A DNA stretch of 47,372 nt from Acidobacteriota bacterium. Lineage in GTDB: Bacteria > Acidobacteriota > Blastocatellia > Pyrinomonadales > Pyrinomonadaceae. The stretch covers positions 1-47,372 of the forward strand of contig JAIVJJ010000022.1 in assembly GCA_020200095.1 (NCBI GenBank). The letters run 5' to 3'. Position 1 is the first letter of the stretch. Each line of letters opens with the position of its first letter. A model generated the notes under the pieces. The model made no database searches, was not told the DNA's origin, and worked only from the letters and a program-made list of their open reading frames with translations. A program made the translations under genes and the position numbers. Below, in pieces: positions 1 through 8,077 of this stretch.

Positions 1-1
1 T

Positions 2-157
2 TGGATAACAGTTCCAAATGGAAGCATTATCAATACAAACAAAGTATGGACAAAGATACAGTTCTCGCCGATAACAACAACAAAAATAAGAGTTGTTGTA
101 AACAGCGCATTAGCCAATTACAGCAGAATCGTCGAACTTGAAGCTTGGGGGCAGTAA
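2..157 (+). CDS. C-terminal end of a discoidin-like (F5/8 type C) domain protein, 5' partial
   Basis: The window opens inside this gene. Frame 2 reads 51 residues to a TAA at 155-157. The residues TTKIRVVVNSA followed by RIVELEAWG match the last two strands of the galactose-binding (F5/8 type C, discoidin) fold, which typically ends in 'R-x-x-E-(L/I)-E-x-(W/Y)-G'. Such domains sit at the C-terminus of secreted glycosidases and adhesins and bind carbohydrate; the enzymatic part, if any, lies outside the window. A terminator hairpin follows about 55 bases later. The assignment rests on a short tail only. Confidence 0.55.
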   Translation, partial: WITVPNGSIINTNKVWTKIQFSPITTTKIRVVVNSALANYSRIVELEAWGQ

Positions 158-213
158 CAATGTTTAATAAACCTGTTCCAAAAGCTTTAATTTCTTAAAC
201 AATTTGATAGAGT

Positions 214-250
214 AAAGCCGTGAGCGCTAAAACTTGCGGCTTTTTCTTTT
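214..250. terminator. Hairpin terminator between convergent genes
   Basis: AAAGCCG (214-220) pairs with CGGCTTT (237-243) around a 16-base loop, followed by a T-rich tract to about 250. It sits between the end of the discoidin-like gene on the + strand and the end of the beta-helix gene on the - strand. The T tract favours + strand termination. Confidence 0.6.
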
Positions 251-270
251 TAGTTATTTGTTAAATTAAG

Positions 271-1758
271 TTATTGAGCTGTGAAGTTCAATCCATCTAA
301 ATCTTCCGTCAGATTAACAACCTGTGGAGTAAACTGATAACGTTTTGAATAGACGTTAATAATGTAAGTTTCTCCTGCAGCTAATTCCTTAAAGCTGTAA
401 TAACCGAAGAAGTTTGTTCTGGCTGTTTGTGTCTTGCCACTTTGACTGGTTAAATGCACAACAGCATTAGAAACATATCTTTTTCCTGCTGTTACTCTGC
501 CTGAAACAGAAACCGTTGCTGCGGTTGGAGCTAGCTGCACTTCAAAAGCACCGATGTCAACGATTGTTGTTCCATCACCGTTTCCATCACGAATGCGCGG
601 AAATCCTACTCCTCGCTGGTCAAATGCAAGTGCAGTCCCATTGAATGGGTCAACTGCTAAAGCGTTGAGTCCAGCATCAACTGCAGGACTTCCCACAAGC
701 AATGCGTGTGTCGGAGTTGTTCCGCCGTTATTTTGCAGTGCGCCGAGCAGCGGATTCACATCTCGAATGTCTGTCGGATGATAGGTAATAGCAAAAGTTT
801 CAGTGTTAGTTGAATCACCCGGCGAATCGCCAATTAGATTACCGCCTGCCGATGTAATTGTGCCAATGCTGCTAGTAAATCGAATTTCGGGAGCAATAGC
901 ATGGGTTGCAGTATTACCTGCCACAATTGTATTGCCGAAATTGAGTGTACCTCCTCCGAGGAGGATGCCGCCGCCCTCTCTTGCGGTGTTATTTGTAATA
1001 GTTACGTTGCGCAACGTTACATTTGTACCAGTATTGCAAAGTCCACCACCATAACTCCCTGCTATATTGCCTGAGATGGTCGAGTTGACGACTGTCAGTG
1101 ACGAGCCACTAGCCAAAAAACCACCACAATTACCAGCGACAGTATTAGCGGAAAAGGTTGAGTTGATAATTCGGTGATTTGCTCCGCCGTTGAAAAATAC
1201 GCCTCCGGCGCTGCTGTTCCCAAATCCTGAGTTTGTAGTAACATGAACGCCATTGAGGATAAGTGTTGCGGTGTTGGCAATAATCGCTCCGCCCGAACCG
1301 CTCATTATTGCGCTCGTTCCGTTACCGCCTGTCAAGGTCACACCTGAGATAGCCACGAGTGCACGGATTATGTAGAAGATGCGGTTTGTTCCCTCACCAC
1401 CATCAATTGTCAAATTGTTTGCGCCGGTTCCGATTATTTCTAAAGCTCCAATATTATTACTTATACCTTCGGTATCAATTATTGGAATCTCTCCACCATT
1501 AACAGTCGTCAATATAATAGTCGAGTTCGAAGGTAGATTAAACAAAACACGATCATTGCTGACGAGATTGTTAGCTTGCTCAACTGCCGCTCTTAATGAG
1601 CATTCTAATTCCACCGTTGCCAAATTTATATCGCAAATGGCATCGGCAGTGTTTGCGTCGTGCTGGTCGGTGGTCAGATTAACCGTAAAATCTACGGCAA
1701 ATGTTTCGGTTACTGCTAGGCTGAATAACAATAAGAAAAAGAGTGAACAGGTTTTCAT
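271..1758 (-). CDS. Secreted right-handed beta-helix protein with CSLREA-like motif and C-terminal carboxypeptidase-regulatory-like domain
   Basis: A 495-residue exported protein of unknown substrate. The chosen ATG (1756-1758) gives a clear signal peptide (MKTCSLFFLLLFSLAV) and has GGAG nine bases upstream; a TTG five codons further upstream is open but would put charged residues before the signal. Near residue 50 is CSLRAAVEQAN, the CSLREA-type motif that opens many bacterial beta-helix/choice-of-anchor proteins. Residues about 70-390 carry repeating N/G/V/T-rich rungs typical of a parallel beta-helix, and 'NNGGTTPTHALLVGSPAVDAG' type wording ends the helix. About residues 410-495 look like a CarboxypepD_reg Ig-like domain (VSGRVTAGKRYVSNAVVHL, then GYYSFKEL). 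It is probably a surface or secreted adhesion/carbohydrate-binding protein. The gene stands alone. Confidence 0.85.
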   Translation of the reverse strand: MKTCSLFFLLLFSLAVTETFAVDFTVNLTTDQHDANTADAICDINLATVELECSLRAAVEQANNLVSNDRVLFNLPSNSTIILTTVNGGEIPIIDTEGISNNIGALEIIGTGANNLTIDGGEGTNRIFYIIRALVAISGVTLTGGNGTSAIMSGSGGAIIANTATLILNGVHVTTNSGFGNSSAGGVFFNGGANHRIINSTFSANTVAGNCGGFLASGSSLTVVNSTISGNIAGSYGGGLCNTGTNVTLRNVTITNNTAREGGGILLGGGTLNFGNTIVAGNTATHAIAPEIRFTSSIGTITSAGGNLIGDSPGDSTNTETFAITYHPTDIRDVNPLLGALQNNGGTTPTHALLVGSPAVDAGLNALAVDPFNGTALAFDQRGVGFPRIRDGNGDGTTIVDIGAFEVQLAPTAATVSVSGRVTAGKRYVSNAVVHLTSQSGKTQTARTNFFGYYSFKELAAGETYIINVYSKRYQFTPQVVNLTEDLDGLNFTAQ

Positions 1759-2071
1759 TAAGAGTTTCTCCAAGTTAAATTGTTTTAGTTGCTGATTGCT
1801 AATTCCGTTAGGTTACTTCTGTGGGAGAAAAACCGGAACAAACGAAAAGATTATCTCGAAAGATTTTTAACTATTACACATAATGTCGTGAATTGGCAAT
1901 GATTTTTTTAGAAACCAAAGGGATAAAAAAGATTGAACTGTTTATTGTCCGGTTATTTGTTTGTTGATAGTTTTTTCTATCTTTTGCCTGACCTCGTTTC
2001 GGACGCGTAATGCCGCCGTCCTCGTATTATAAGAAGCTACCTCAAAATCTGTTAAAGATAGCTTGTAGCTA
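1759..2071. other. Intergenic stretch upstream of the beta-helix gene
   Basis: About 310 bases without a convincing gene. It must hold the promoter for the leftward beta-helix gene, but no good -35/-10 pair is evident. At its right edge a small perfect hairpin (ATAGCT 2058-2063, TGT loop, AGCTAT 2067-2072) overlaps the queA stop codon and could be a weak terminator for queA; it has only a short T run on the - strand. Confidence 0.3.
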
Positions 2072-3103
2072 TTAAAGAATTAGCATACAGTCGCCGTAGC
2101 TGTAGAAACGAAAGCTTGCTTCAACGGCGTGTTTGTATGCTTTCATCGTTAAATTATGACCGGCGAAAGTTGAAACTAAAACCAAGAGAGAAGATTGTGG
2201 AAGATGGAAATTGGTTAAAAGTCCGTTGATTGCTTTGAATTTATAATTCGGCGTAATTGTTAAATCTGCAAGCCCGCTTTGCGCGGCAAACTTTCCCTTT
2301 TCTGAAATCGAAGCTTCTAACGCCCGCGTCGTCGTTGTTCCGACAGCAATTATTCGTTTGTTTTCAGCTTTGGCTTCGTTTAGAGTTTGCGCGGTTTCTT
2401 TGGAAATTTCAAATCTTTCGGGCATAACTCGATGTTCGGACAAATCCGAAACGCGCACCGGCTCAAAAGTTCCGTAACCGACGTGCAAAGTTATTTCCGC
2501 AATTGAAATGCCGAGATTTTTGATTTCTTCTAAAATTTTGGGTGTGAAATGCAGTCCGGCAGTCGGTGCGGCAATTGCTCCGCGGTGTTTTGCAAAAACG
2601 GTTTGATAACGCTCGCGGTCTTTTTCAAAATTAGCTCTTTCGCGTTTGATATACGGCGGCAAAGGCGTCTGCCCGATTCGATCTAAAATTTCGTTAAAAT
2701 CTTCGTTTGTTTGAAATTGAACGATAACGCGCCCTGCTCCGGTTTTTTCCAAAACTTCCGCCGTTAAATCTTCATCGAAAAAAATCTTTTTTCCCGTTTT
2801 CAATCTTCTGGCGGGACGCGCGCGAGTTTCCCAAATTTGATTTTCAATTTCCCGAACTAAAAAAACTTCAGCATTCGCGCCTGTTTCGCTCGTGCCGCGA
2901 AGTCGCGCTGGGAAAACTTTTGTATTGTTGAGAACAATTACATCGCCCGTTTTCAAAAATTTCGGAAAATTATAAAAATGCTCATCCAGAAGAATTTCTT
3001 CAGCCCGATTAACAAGTAACATCCGGGAGTTTTCACGTTTTTCCAAAGGATTTTGGGCGATGAGTTCTTCGGGTAAGTCGTAATCAAATTCGGAGATTAA
3101 CAT
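2072..3103 (-). CDS. queA: S-adenosylmethionine:tRNA ribosyltransferase-isomerase QueA
   Basis: QueA transfers and rearranges the ribosyl group of AdoMet onto 7-aminomethyl-7-deazaguanine in tRNA, giving epoxyqueuosine in the queuosine pathway (cytoplasm). The 343-residue length is normal for the family. Visible hallmarks are the N-terminal FDYDLPEELIAQNP, NNTKVFPARLRG near residue 60, GAIAAPTAGLHFT, VGYGTFEPV, AVGTTTTRALE and the C-terminal NFHLPQSSLLVLVSTFAG. The start MLISEFDYDLPE is canonical. The SLOG-fold gene lies 39 bases upstream on the same strand and may be cotranscribed, though no functional link is known. Confidence 0.97.
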   Translation of the reverse strand: MLISEFDYDLPEELIAQNPLEKRENSRMLLVNRAEEILLDEHFYNFPKFLKTGDVIVLNNTKVFPARLRGTSETGANAEVFLVREIENQIWETRARPARRLKTGKKIFFDEDLTAEVLEKTGAGRVIVQFQTNEDFNEILDRIGQTPLPPYIKRERANFEKDRERYQTVFAKHRGAIAAPTAGLHFTPKILEEIKNLGISIAEITLHVGYGTFEPVRVSDLSEHRVMPERFEISKETAQTLNEAKAENKRIIAVGTTTTRALEASISEKGKFAAQSGLADLTITPNYKFKAINGLLTNFHLPQSSLLVLVSTFAGHNLTMKAYKHAVEASFRFYSYGDCMLIL

Positions 3104-3142
3104 AAAATCAAAAAACAGATTATCACAAACGATTGTTGATTA

Positions 3143-3616
3143 TTAGCTGAGTAAATTTTCCAAAAGCCGTTTGGTCTTTGCGTAAATTTTTGGGTCTTCG
3201 GAACTGCGCGAACCGGCAACATTTAATTTTTTACAATCAATCAAAATCAGCCATTCTTTTGTTCTTTTAACCGCTTCGTCAAATGACAAAGCTAAAAAAT
3301 CAATGTGTAAAAAAGGTTTTTGGTATTTTTCGGCAAATTGTTTTGTCAGATGTGAACCACCCGTCAACTCGCCGTGTGAAAGAATTAAAGTAGCATCTGA
3401 ATCTCTTACGTTTATTTCAGTTCTTTCTGCCGAATTCTCCGTTCCGGTTTCGCACAAGTTTTTGTATTTTTCAGGAATTCTGCCATCTTCCGCAAGGCGA
3501 TTTTTAGGAATCCAACCTGCAATTTCAAAATTGTTTTCCAGCGCGAAATCAAATGCGGCACGGTCTGCGCCCGTTTGACCGCCGGATACAACTGTGGGAA
3601 TTCGCTTTTGTTTCAT
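3143..3616 (-). CDS. Putative molybdenum-cofactor-carrier-like (SLOG/LOG superfamily) protein
   Basis: 157 residues. The N-terminus VVSGGQTGADRAAFDFAL is the signature of the 'putative molybdenum carrier' family of the Rossmann-like SLOG superfamily, where the GG-Q-TGAD loop binds a nucleotide or cofactor. Later segments DATLILSHGELTGGSHLT and KPFLHIDF fit the same fold. Members are thought to bind Moco or a nucleotide; a precise role is not established. No molybdenum genes lie nearby, so the name should be taken as a fold assignment. It is probably cotranscribed with queA 39 bases downstream. Confidence 0.85.
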   Translation of the reverse strand: MKQKRIPTVVSGGQTGADRAAFDFALENNFEIAGWIPKNRLAEDGRIPEKYKNLCETGTENSAERTEINVRDSDATLILSHGELTGGSHLTKQFAEKYQKPFLHIDFLALSFDEAVKRTKEWLILIDCKKLNVAGSRSSEDPKIYAKTKRLLENLLS

Positions 3617-4014
3617 TTTGTTTTAATTGCCTCAGCAAACAGTTATGAAGCTCTTTGCAGTGAATTTTTTATTGTATTCAATCGGTGTCATAATTTCATA
3701 CAGTCTGTTGCAAAAAATACCTTGTGTCTTTTCAATTACATAACTTAACTATTAGTAATAAAAGGGCTTTTGCCATTGGTATAATTGTTGCAAAAGTAAA
3801 AAACTCTAGTTATTAAGACAACTTAAAATCAATTTTCTAAAAGGAAATTGGAAAATCAAGACGAAGGTTTAACCGATAAACCTTTAATGGCAAAGTATGT
3901 AGAACAGTTGAAGCAAGTTTTTTATTCAACTCGGGCGGAAAGTTAATTTCTACGGATTAGAAAAGAAAACTTGTTTTTTAATAAAAAATAAATTCGATAA
4001 AGGGGACTAAAGTT
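3617..4014. other. Intergenic regulatory region before the envelope/stress operon
   Basis: About 400 bases between divergent genes. It contains a perfect TATAAT (3780-3785) without a good -35 partner, and a clean hairpin (AAGGTTTA 3864-3871, 5-base loop, TAAACCTT 3877-3884) that would lie in the 5' untranslated leader of the operon starting at 4015. Short reading frames through the hairpin are present but have no convincing ribosome site. No homology to a known riboswitch is recognised. Confidence 0.35.
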
Positions 4015-4887
4015 ATGGCAAATGCACAAAACACACAACCAAATGATGCGACGGCGAAAGCAGGAAACGCCGCTCAAAATAATACTGAAAACAAAACAAA
4101 AAATATTGGAACAACCAATCAATCTACCGCTTCAAATAATCAGCTTGCAGATAAGGTCGGTAACGTCGTCCGTGGCGATACCGGCGCAGTCAAAGATGTT
4201 TTAAATCAGGCGAAAGAATCAACCGGTCAGGTCGCCAGCCAAGCCTACGGAATAGCTGCCGAAAAGGCGACATCGAAAATTGACGAACAAAAAACCAATC
4301 TGGCACAAGGCTTAACGAGCGTTGCCGACAGTATTCGGAAAATGGGCGAAAACTTACGCGGTCCGGAGCAAACCGGTGTTGCCGGTGTAACTGCTAAATA
4401 CAGCGATTCGATAGCAACTCAGGTTGACCAATTATCGCGTTATTTAGATAGAAAAGATTTGCGCGAACTAAGTTCTGATGTCGAAAGATTTGCCCGCCGT
4501 AATCCGGCGGTATTTCTCGGTGGAGCATTTGCACTCGGGCTTTTAGCGGCAAGATTCTTAAAAAGCGGTAATCCGAATCAAGCCTTAATGCGCCGCCCGC
4601 GTCGGGAAGAAAACGGTTATCTGCCGGGTAGAAGCGAAGACACTAATTTATCGGCGAATTTGGGTAATCAATCAAGGTCAACAGAAAACCGAAAGGATTT
4701 TACAACTGATATATCAGGAACAGGGACAAAAGACTTTTCAACCGATATATCGGACACGAAAGATTTCAAGAGTGGTGCATCCAGTACAAAAGATTCTACG
4801 ACTGATTTGTCAGGCACAAAGAATACGACAACAGGCACAAGCGGCACAACAAACACAAATGTCGGTTCGTCAAATAAAGGAGGCTAG
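4015..4887 (+). CDS. Single-pass membrane protein with low-complexity Thr/Ser/Asp tail, first gene of envelope/stress operon
   Basis: 290 residues with no enzymatic signature. The ribosome site AAAGGGGA precedes the ATG. Residues 1-60 are Asn/Thr/Ala-rich and hydrophilic. The middle (about 60-150) is amphipathic helix of LEA/apolipoprotein style (VADSIRKMGENLRG). NPAVFLGGAFALGLLAARFL, near residues 164-183, is one membrane helix. The C-terminal 70 residues repeat short 'TKDFSTDIS' / 'SGTKNTT' units. The layout resembles 'nutrient deprivation-induced protein' relatives that accompany holin-like and DUF3618 genes in other bacteria. It sits 3 bases before the next gene and is clearly cotranscribed. 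A role in envelope or desiccation stress is inferred from this context only. Confidence 0.7.
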   Translation: MANAQNTQPNDATAKAGNAAQNNTENKTKNIGTTNQSTASNNQLADKVGNVVRGDTGAVKDVLNQAKESTGQVASQAYGIAAEKATSKIDEQKTNLAQGLTSVADSIRKMGENLRGPEQTGVAGVTAKYSDSIATQVDQLSRYLDRKDLRELSSDVERFARRNPAVFLGGAFALGLLAARFLKSGNPNQALMRRPRREENGYLPGRSEDTNLSANLGNQSRSTENRKDFTTDISGTGTKDFSTDISDTKDFKSGASSTKDSTTDLSGTKNTTTGTSGTTNTNVGSSNKGG

Positions 4888-4890
4888 TTT

Positions 4891-5319
4891 ATGGCACAAC
4901 AAATAACAAAAGACGAACGCTCTTTGGGCGAACTTTTTTCCGAGCTTGCCAGCGAAACCAGCACACTCGTCAAACAGGAAGTTTCTTTGGCGACAACCGA
5001 ACTTACACAGAAAGCAACAAGTGTCGGTAAAGACGTCGGTTATCTGGTTGTTGGCGGCGCAGTCGGTTACACGGCGTTGTTCTTGATTTTGGCGGCGATT
5101 GTTATCGCATTAACTCAGCTTATTTCGCGGATGATGGACTGGCAACTTATTACCTCCGCTTGGATTGCGGCGGCAATTGTCGGTCTGGTTGTCGGAATAG
5201 TTGCTTACCTGTTAATTACAAGCGCGCTAACCAAACTTAAAAATACGGATTTAACGCCGCGTCAAACGGTTGAAACAATTAAGGAGGATGCACAATGGAT
5301 AAAAGATCAGGTAAGTTAG
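4891..5319 (+). CDS. Phage holin superfamily III-like (DUF1469/Phage_holin_3_6) membrane protein
   Basis: 142 residues. A textbook AAAGGAGG ribosome site lies within the preceding gene's end. The N-terminal amphipathic stretch SLGELFSELASETSTLVKQE is the conserved start of the DUF1469/PF07332 family ('L-...-L-x-x-E-...-L-x-(R/K)-x-E'), followed by two membrane segments (about residues 50-77 and 86-113) with a charged C-terminus (TVETIKEDAQWIKDQ). These chromosomal proteins are not phage holins; they are usually found beside DUF3618 and YtxH-like genes and are thought to be envelope-associated. Its last 25 bases overlap the next gene. Confidence 0.85.
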   Translation: MAQQITKDERSLGELFSELASETSTLVKQEVSLATTELTQKATSVGKDVGYLVVGGAVGYTALFLILAAIVIALTQLISRMMDWQLITSAWIAAAIVGLVVGIVAYLLITSALTKLKNTDLTPRQTVETIKEDAQWIKDQVS

Positions 5320-6515
5320 ATGAAGATATATCGGCGAATGTTGATCAAACCGGCGTTATCGCAACTACGAGCGAATCACCCGACAACGTTTATCTGGAGA
5401 CTCGCTCAGACGAAAATTTTTCAAGCGATGACGCAGTTGTAACGGATACGGATGATGCTACGGAAGAAACCGAACAAATTCGAGCGCAAATCGAAGAAAC
5501 CCGCTCAAATTTGGGCGGAACGATTGACGCGATACAAGAAAAATTGAGTATTTCAAATATTACCGAACAGGTTAAAGACGAAGTTTCGGATTATGTTAAT
5601 ACTACATACCAAACGGCAAAAGACAGCGTTTACGACGCGACATTAGGAAAGGTGGGAACTATTATGAACTATGTAAATAAAAGCTTAAATAATGTGAGTG
5701 ATACAAAAGTAGGCTTTGCGGCACGCCAAAATCCGTTAGCGATAAGTTTAATCGGGTTAGGACTCGGAATGCTCTTAGTAAACAATTATACTAAGAAACG
5801 TCCGACATATCGCTATGATTACGATACGGATTATGATTATGACCGCGAAAGCGGATATAACAGACGCGAGTTTTCCTCGTATGACCGTGAAGGTGATTAT
5901 GACAGACGTGAATTTTCTTCGAGTGGCAGAGATGCGACTAGAGACGGAAGCTATATCTCCGGTCGTGTCAGCGATGTTGCCGGTCAAGCGTACGAAGGCG
6001 TGAGCGGTGCAGCCAGTAAAGTTGGAAGTAGCGTTACTGATGCAGCGAGCAGAGTTGGAGGTAGCGTTACCGATGTAGCCGGAAAAGTTACCGAAACTGT
6101 TGGCAGTGTGGCTAATCAAGCATACAGACAAGTTGGAAATCTCGGCACGAAAGCTAAAGATGTTGCCGGCACGGCGCAAGATCAATACGAGCATTATATG
6201 GATGAAAGTCCATTAGCGGTCGGTGCGGTGGCGTTAGCGCTCGGTGCGGCGGTCGGTTTATCCATTCCTGCAACGCGGGTTGAGAACCATTTAATGGGCG
6301 AAGCGCGTGAAAACTTAATGCAGAAAGCAAGTGAAACTGCCCGCGAAGCGATCGATAAAGTACAAGAAGTTGCTGGGGAAGTAAAAGAAACAATACAAGA
6401 TAAAGTTAAGGATCAGGGCATCGAGACTGGAAGTATTGGTACTCAGGGCAGCAAAAATCAAGATACGAAAGGCATTAACGCTCAAGGCGGCAAAAATCAA
6501 AATTTCACGAGATAA
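5295..6515 (+). CDS. DUF3618 domain protein with LEA-like repeats and two hydrophobic segments
   Basis: 406 residues. The start is fixed by AAGGAGG at 5281-5287, inside the upstream gene. Residues 59-86 hold the DUF3618 signature EQIRAQIEETRSNLGGTIDAI. A membrane helix (NPLAISLIGLGLGMLLVNNY) lies near 146-165. Next comes a Tyr/Asp/Arg-rich stretch (170-215) with a duplicated DR-REFSS unit. A long amphipathic region follows with repeated SxVTDxAxxVG units of LEA/apolipoprotein type. Near 305-330 is a second hydrophobic segment (SPLAVGAVALALGAAVGL) that echoes the first. It is the last gene of a tightly coupled three-gene operon and is probably an envelope stabilising or stress protein; no catalytic role is evident. 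A strong terminator follows. Confidence 0.85.
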   Translation: MDKRSGKLDEDISANVDQTGVIATTSESPDNVYLETRSDENFSSDDAVVTDTDDATEETEQIRAQIEETRSNLGGTIDAIQEKLSISNITEQVKDEVSDYVNTTYQTAKDSVYDATLGKVGTIMNYVNKSLNNVSDTKVGFAARQNPLAISLIGLGLGMLLVNNYTKKRPTYRYDYDTDYDYDRESGYNRREFSSYDREGDYDRREFSSSGRDATRDGSYISGRVSDVAGQAYEGVSGAASKVGSSVTDAASRVGGSVTDVAGKVTETVGSVANQAYRQVGNLGTKAKDVAGTAQDQYEHYMDESPLAVGAVALALGAAVGLSIPATRVENHLMGEARENLMQKASETAREAIDKVQEVAGEVKETIQDKVKDQGIETGSIGTQGSKNQDTKGINAQGGKNQNFTR

Positions 6516-6537
6516 AATTATTTGTCGTCAGAATTAT

Positions 6538-6580
6538 AAAAGCATTAACAAATGAACTCATTGTTAATGCTTTTATTTTT
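6538..6580. terminator. Strong bidirectional terminator
   Basis: A perfect 14-base-pair stem (6538-6551 with 6561-6574; core AAAAGCATTAACAA) encloses a 9-base loop. It is flanked by T runs on the + strand and A runs that become T on the - strand, so it can stop both the DUF3618 operon and serS. Confidence 0.9.
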
Positions 6581-6594
6581 AATGTAAAAGAATT

Positions 6595-7881
6595 TTATTT
6601 TTCGATTTTTTCTAATCCATTCATATACTGATGAAGAACTTCGGGAATTAAAATCGAACCGTCTTCCTGTTGATAGTTTTCCAAAATTGCAATCCAAGTT
6701 CGACCCACTGCCAAACCCGAACCGTTCAAAGTGTGAACAAACTCAGGTTTTGCGCCGCCAGCGCGTCTAAAACGCAAGTTCATTCGACGCGCTTGAAAAT
6801 CCGTGCAGTTTGAACAGCTTGAAATTTCGCGGAAGGTATTTTGCGAAGGAATCCAAACTTCAATGTCGTAAGTTTTCGCTGCGCCGAAACTCATATCGCC
6901 CGTTGATAAAACGACTGTTCGATATGGCAAACCGAGAAGTTGCAAAATTCGTTCGGCGTTTTGTGTTAATTTTTCGTGTTCTTCTTCGGAATTTTCCGGC
7001 AAAGTTAATTTCACCAATTCTACCTTTTCAAACTGATGTTGACGAATAAGTCCGCGCGTATCTTTCCCGTAACTTCCCGCTTCAGAACGAAAACAAGGCG
7101 TGTAAGCCGTAAAATATTTCGGCAAATCTTTTGCTTCAAGAATTTCTCCGGCGTGATAATTCGTGACGGGAACTTCTGCCGTCGGAATTAACGCGAAACC
7201 GCGTTCGTCTTTCAAATGAAACAAATCTTCTTCAAATTTCGGTAATTGATTTGTGCCGAAAAGCGAATTTCGATTGACTATAAACGGCGGCAAAGTTTCC
7301 GTATAGCCGTGTTCGGTCGTGTGCACGTCGAGCATAAAATTCACTAAAGCGCGTTCCAATCTCGCACCCGCGCCGTTCAAAATCGCAAAACGGGAACCGG
7401 CAATTTTCGTCGCCCGTTCCAGATCCAAAATGCTCAAACTCTCGCCTAAATCAACGTGGTCTTTCGGCTCAAAATCAAACTCTCGAACTGTTCCCCAACG
7501 ACGGATTTCAACATTTGCGCTTTCATCTTTTCCGGCAGGAACATCGCTTGCCGGAAGGTTTGGTAAAGCTGCAAGCAGCTCGCGCATCGTGTTTTCAGCT
7601 TCATCACGTTGTCTTTCCAATTCGGCTTGCTTTTCTTTTAAGCCCGCGACTTCTGCCTTTAATTTTTCTGCTTCATCACCTTTTCCCTGCTGCATTAATG
7701 CGCCGATTTGCTTGCTTGAAGTGTTGCGTTGTTGATTAATTTGATCTGATTCGCCAATCACGCGACGACGTTCAGCATCTACTTCGACAAACTTCTCTAA
7801 ACTTTTCGTAGAAGTGTTGCGATTATCCAAAGCTGTTTTGACAGTTTCAAGGTTTTCGCGGACGAAATTTAAATCAAGCAT
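6595..7881 (-). CDS. serS: Seryl-tRNA synthetase
   Basis: SerS charges tRNA-Ser (and tRNA-Sec where present) with serine in the cytoplasm. At 428 residues it is the usual bacterial length. Residues about 1-110 form the N-terminal antiparallel coiled-coil arm that grips the tRNA variable loop ([15 protein letters not shown] and the long E/K/Q helices). The class II catalytic core shows the serine-binding TAEVPVTN, motif 2 ([21 protein letters not shown]) and motif 3 ([19 protein letters not shown]). A modest AAGGA ribosome site precedes the ATG. A prominent hairpin lies only about 40 bases upstream of the start (see 7919-7960). Confidence 0.98.
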   Translation of the reverse strand: MLDLNFVRENLETVKTALDNRNTSTKSLEKFVEVDAERRRVIGESDQINQQRNTSSKQIGALMQQGKGDEAEKLKAEVAGLKEKQAELERQRDEAENTMRELLAALPNLPASDVPAGKDESANVEIRRWGTVREFDFEPKDHVDLGESLSILDLERATKIAGSRFAILNGAGARLERALVNFMLDVHTTEHGYTETLPPFIVNRNSLFGTNQLPKFEEDLFHLKDERGFALIPTAEVPVTNYHAGEILEAKDLPKYFTAYTPCFRSEAGSYGKDTRGLIRQHQFEKVELVKLTLPENSEEEHEKLTQNAERILQLLGLPYRTVVLSTGDMSFGAAKTYDIEVWIPSQNTFREISSCSNCTDFQARRMNLRFRRAGGAKPEFVHTLNGSGLAVGRTWIAILENYQQEDGSILIPEVLHQYMNGLEKIEK

Positions 7882-7918
7882 TTTTGTTATGTTCCTTGTG
7901 CCGAAAGTTTTAAATAAT

Positions 7919-7960
7919 AAAGGCTAACCAGCCTCATCAAAGAGTGTCAAGTTAGCCTTT
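7919..7960 (-). terminator. 10-bp-stem hairpin in the serS leader: upstream terminator or attenuator
   Basis: AAAGGCTAAC (7919-7928) pairs perfectly with GTTAGCCTTT (7951-7960) around a 22-base loop. Read on the - strand it is followed by ATTATTTAAAAC. It could end transcription of the hydrolase gene upstream, but it ends only 37 bases before the serS start, leaving little room for a separate promoter. It may therefore lie within the serS transcript. Confidence 0.55.
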
Positions 7961-8077
7961 GCGGAAAAATCCTTAATTTATGTGAAACAAAATATAAAAA
8001 TTATCAATAAAATTAGCTTTTTGTAAAACGTCGTCTTTCAAACAGCTTTAAATAATAACGGGAAGCTGCCGATGTTC

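Noticed and set aside
2058-2072. T-box or riboswitch near queA
   Set aside because: Only a 6-base-pair hairpin at the queA 3' end; no preQ1-type leader is visible upstream of queA, where the SLOG-fold gene lies 39 bases away.
3887-3946. Short frame starting MAKYVEQLKQ before the stress operon
   Set aside because: Only 19 codons from the ATG, no ribosome site, and the frame upstream is open merely to a nearby stop. Treated as leader sequence.
4891-5319. Prophage lysis gene
   Set aside because: The holin-like protein belongs to the chromosomal DUF1469 group and sits in a DUF3618 operon; no other phage genes are present.
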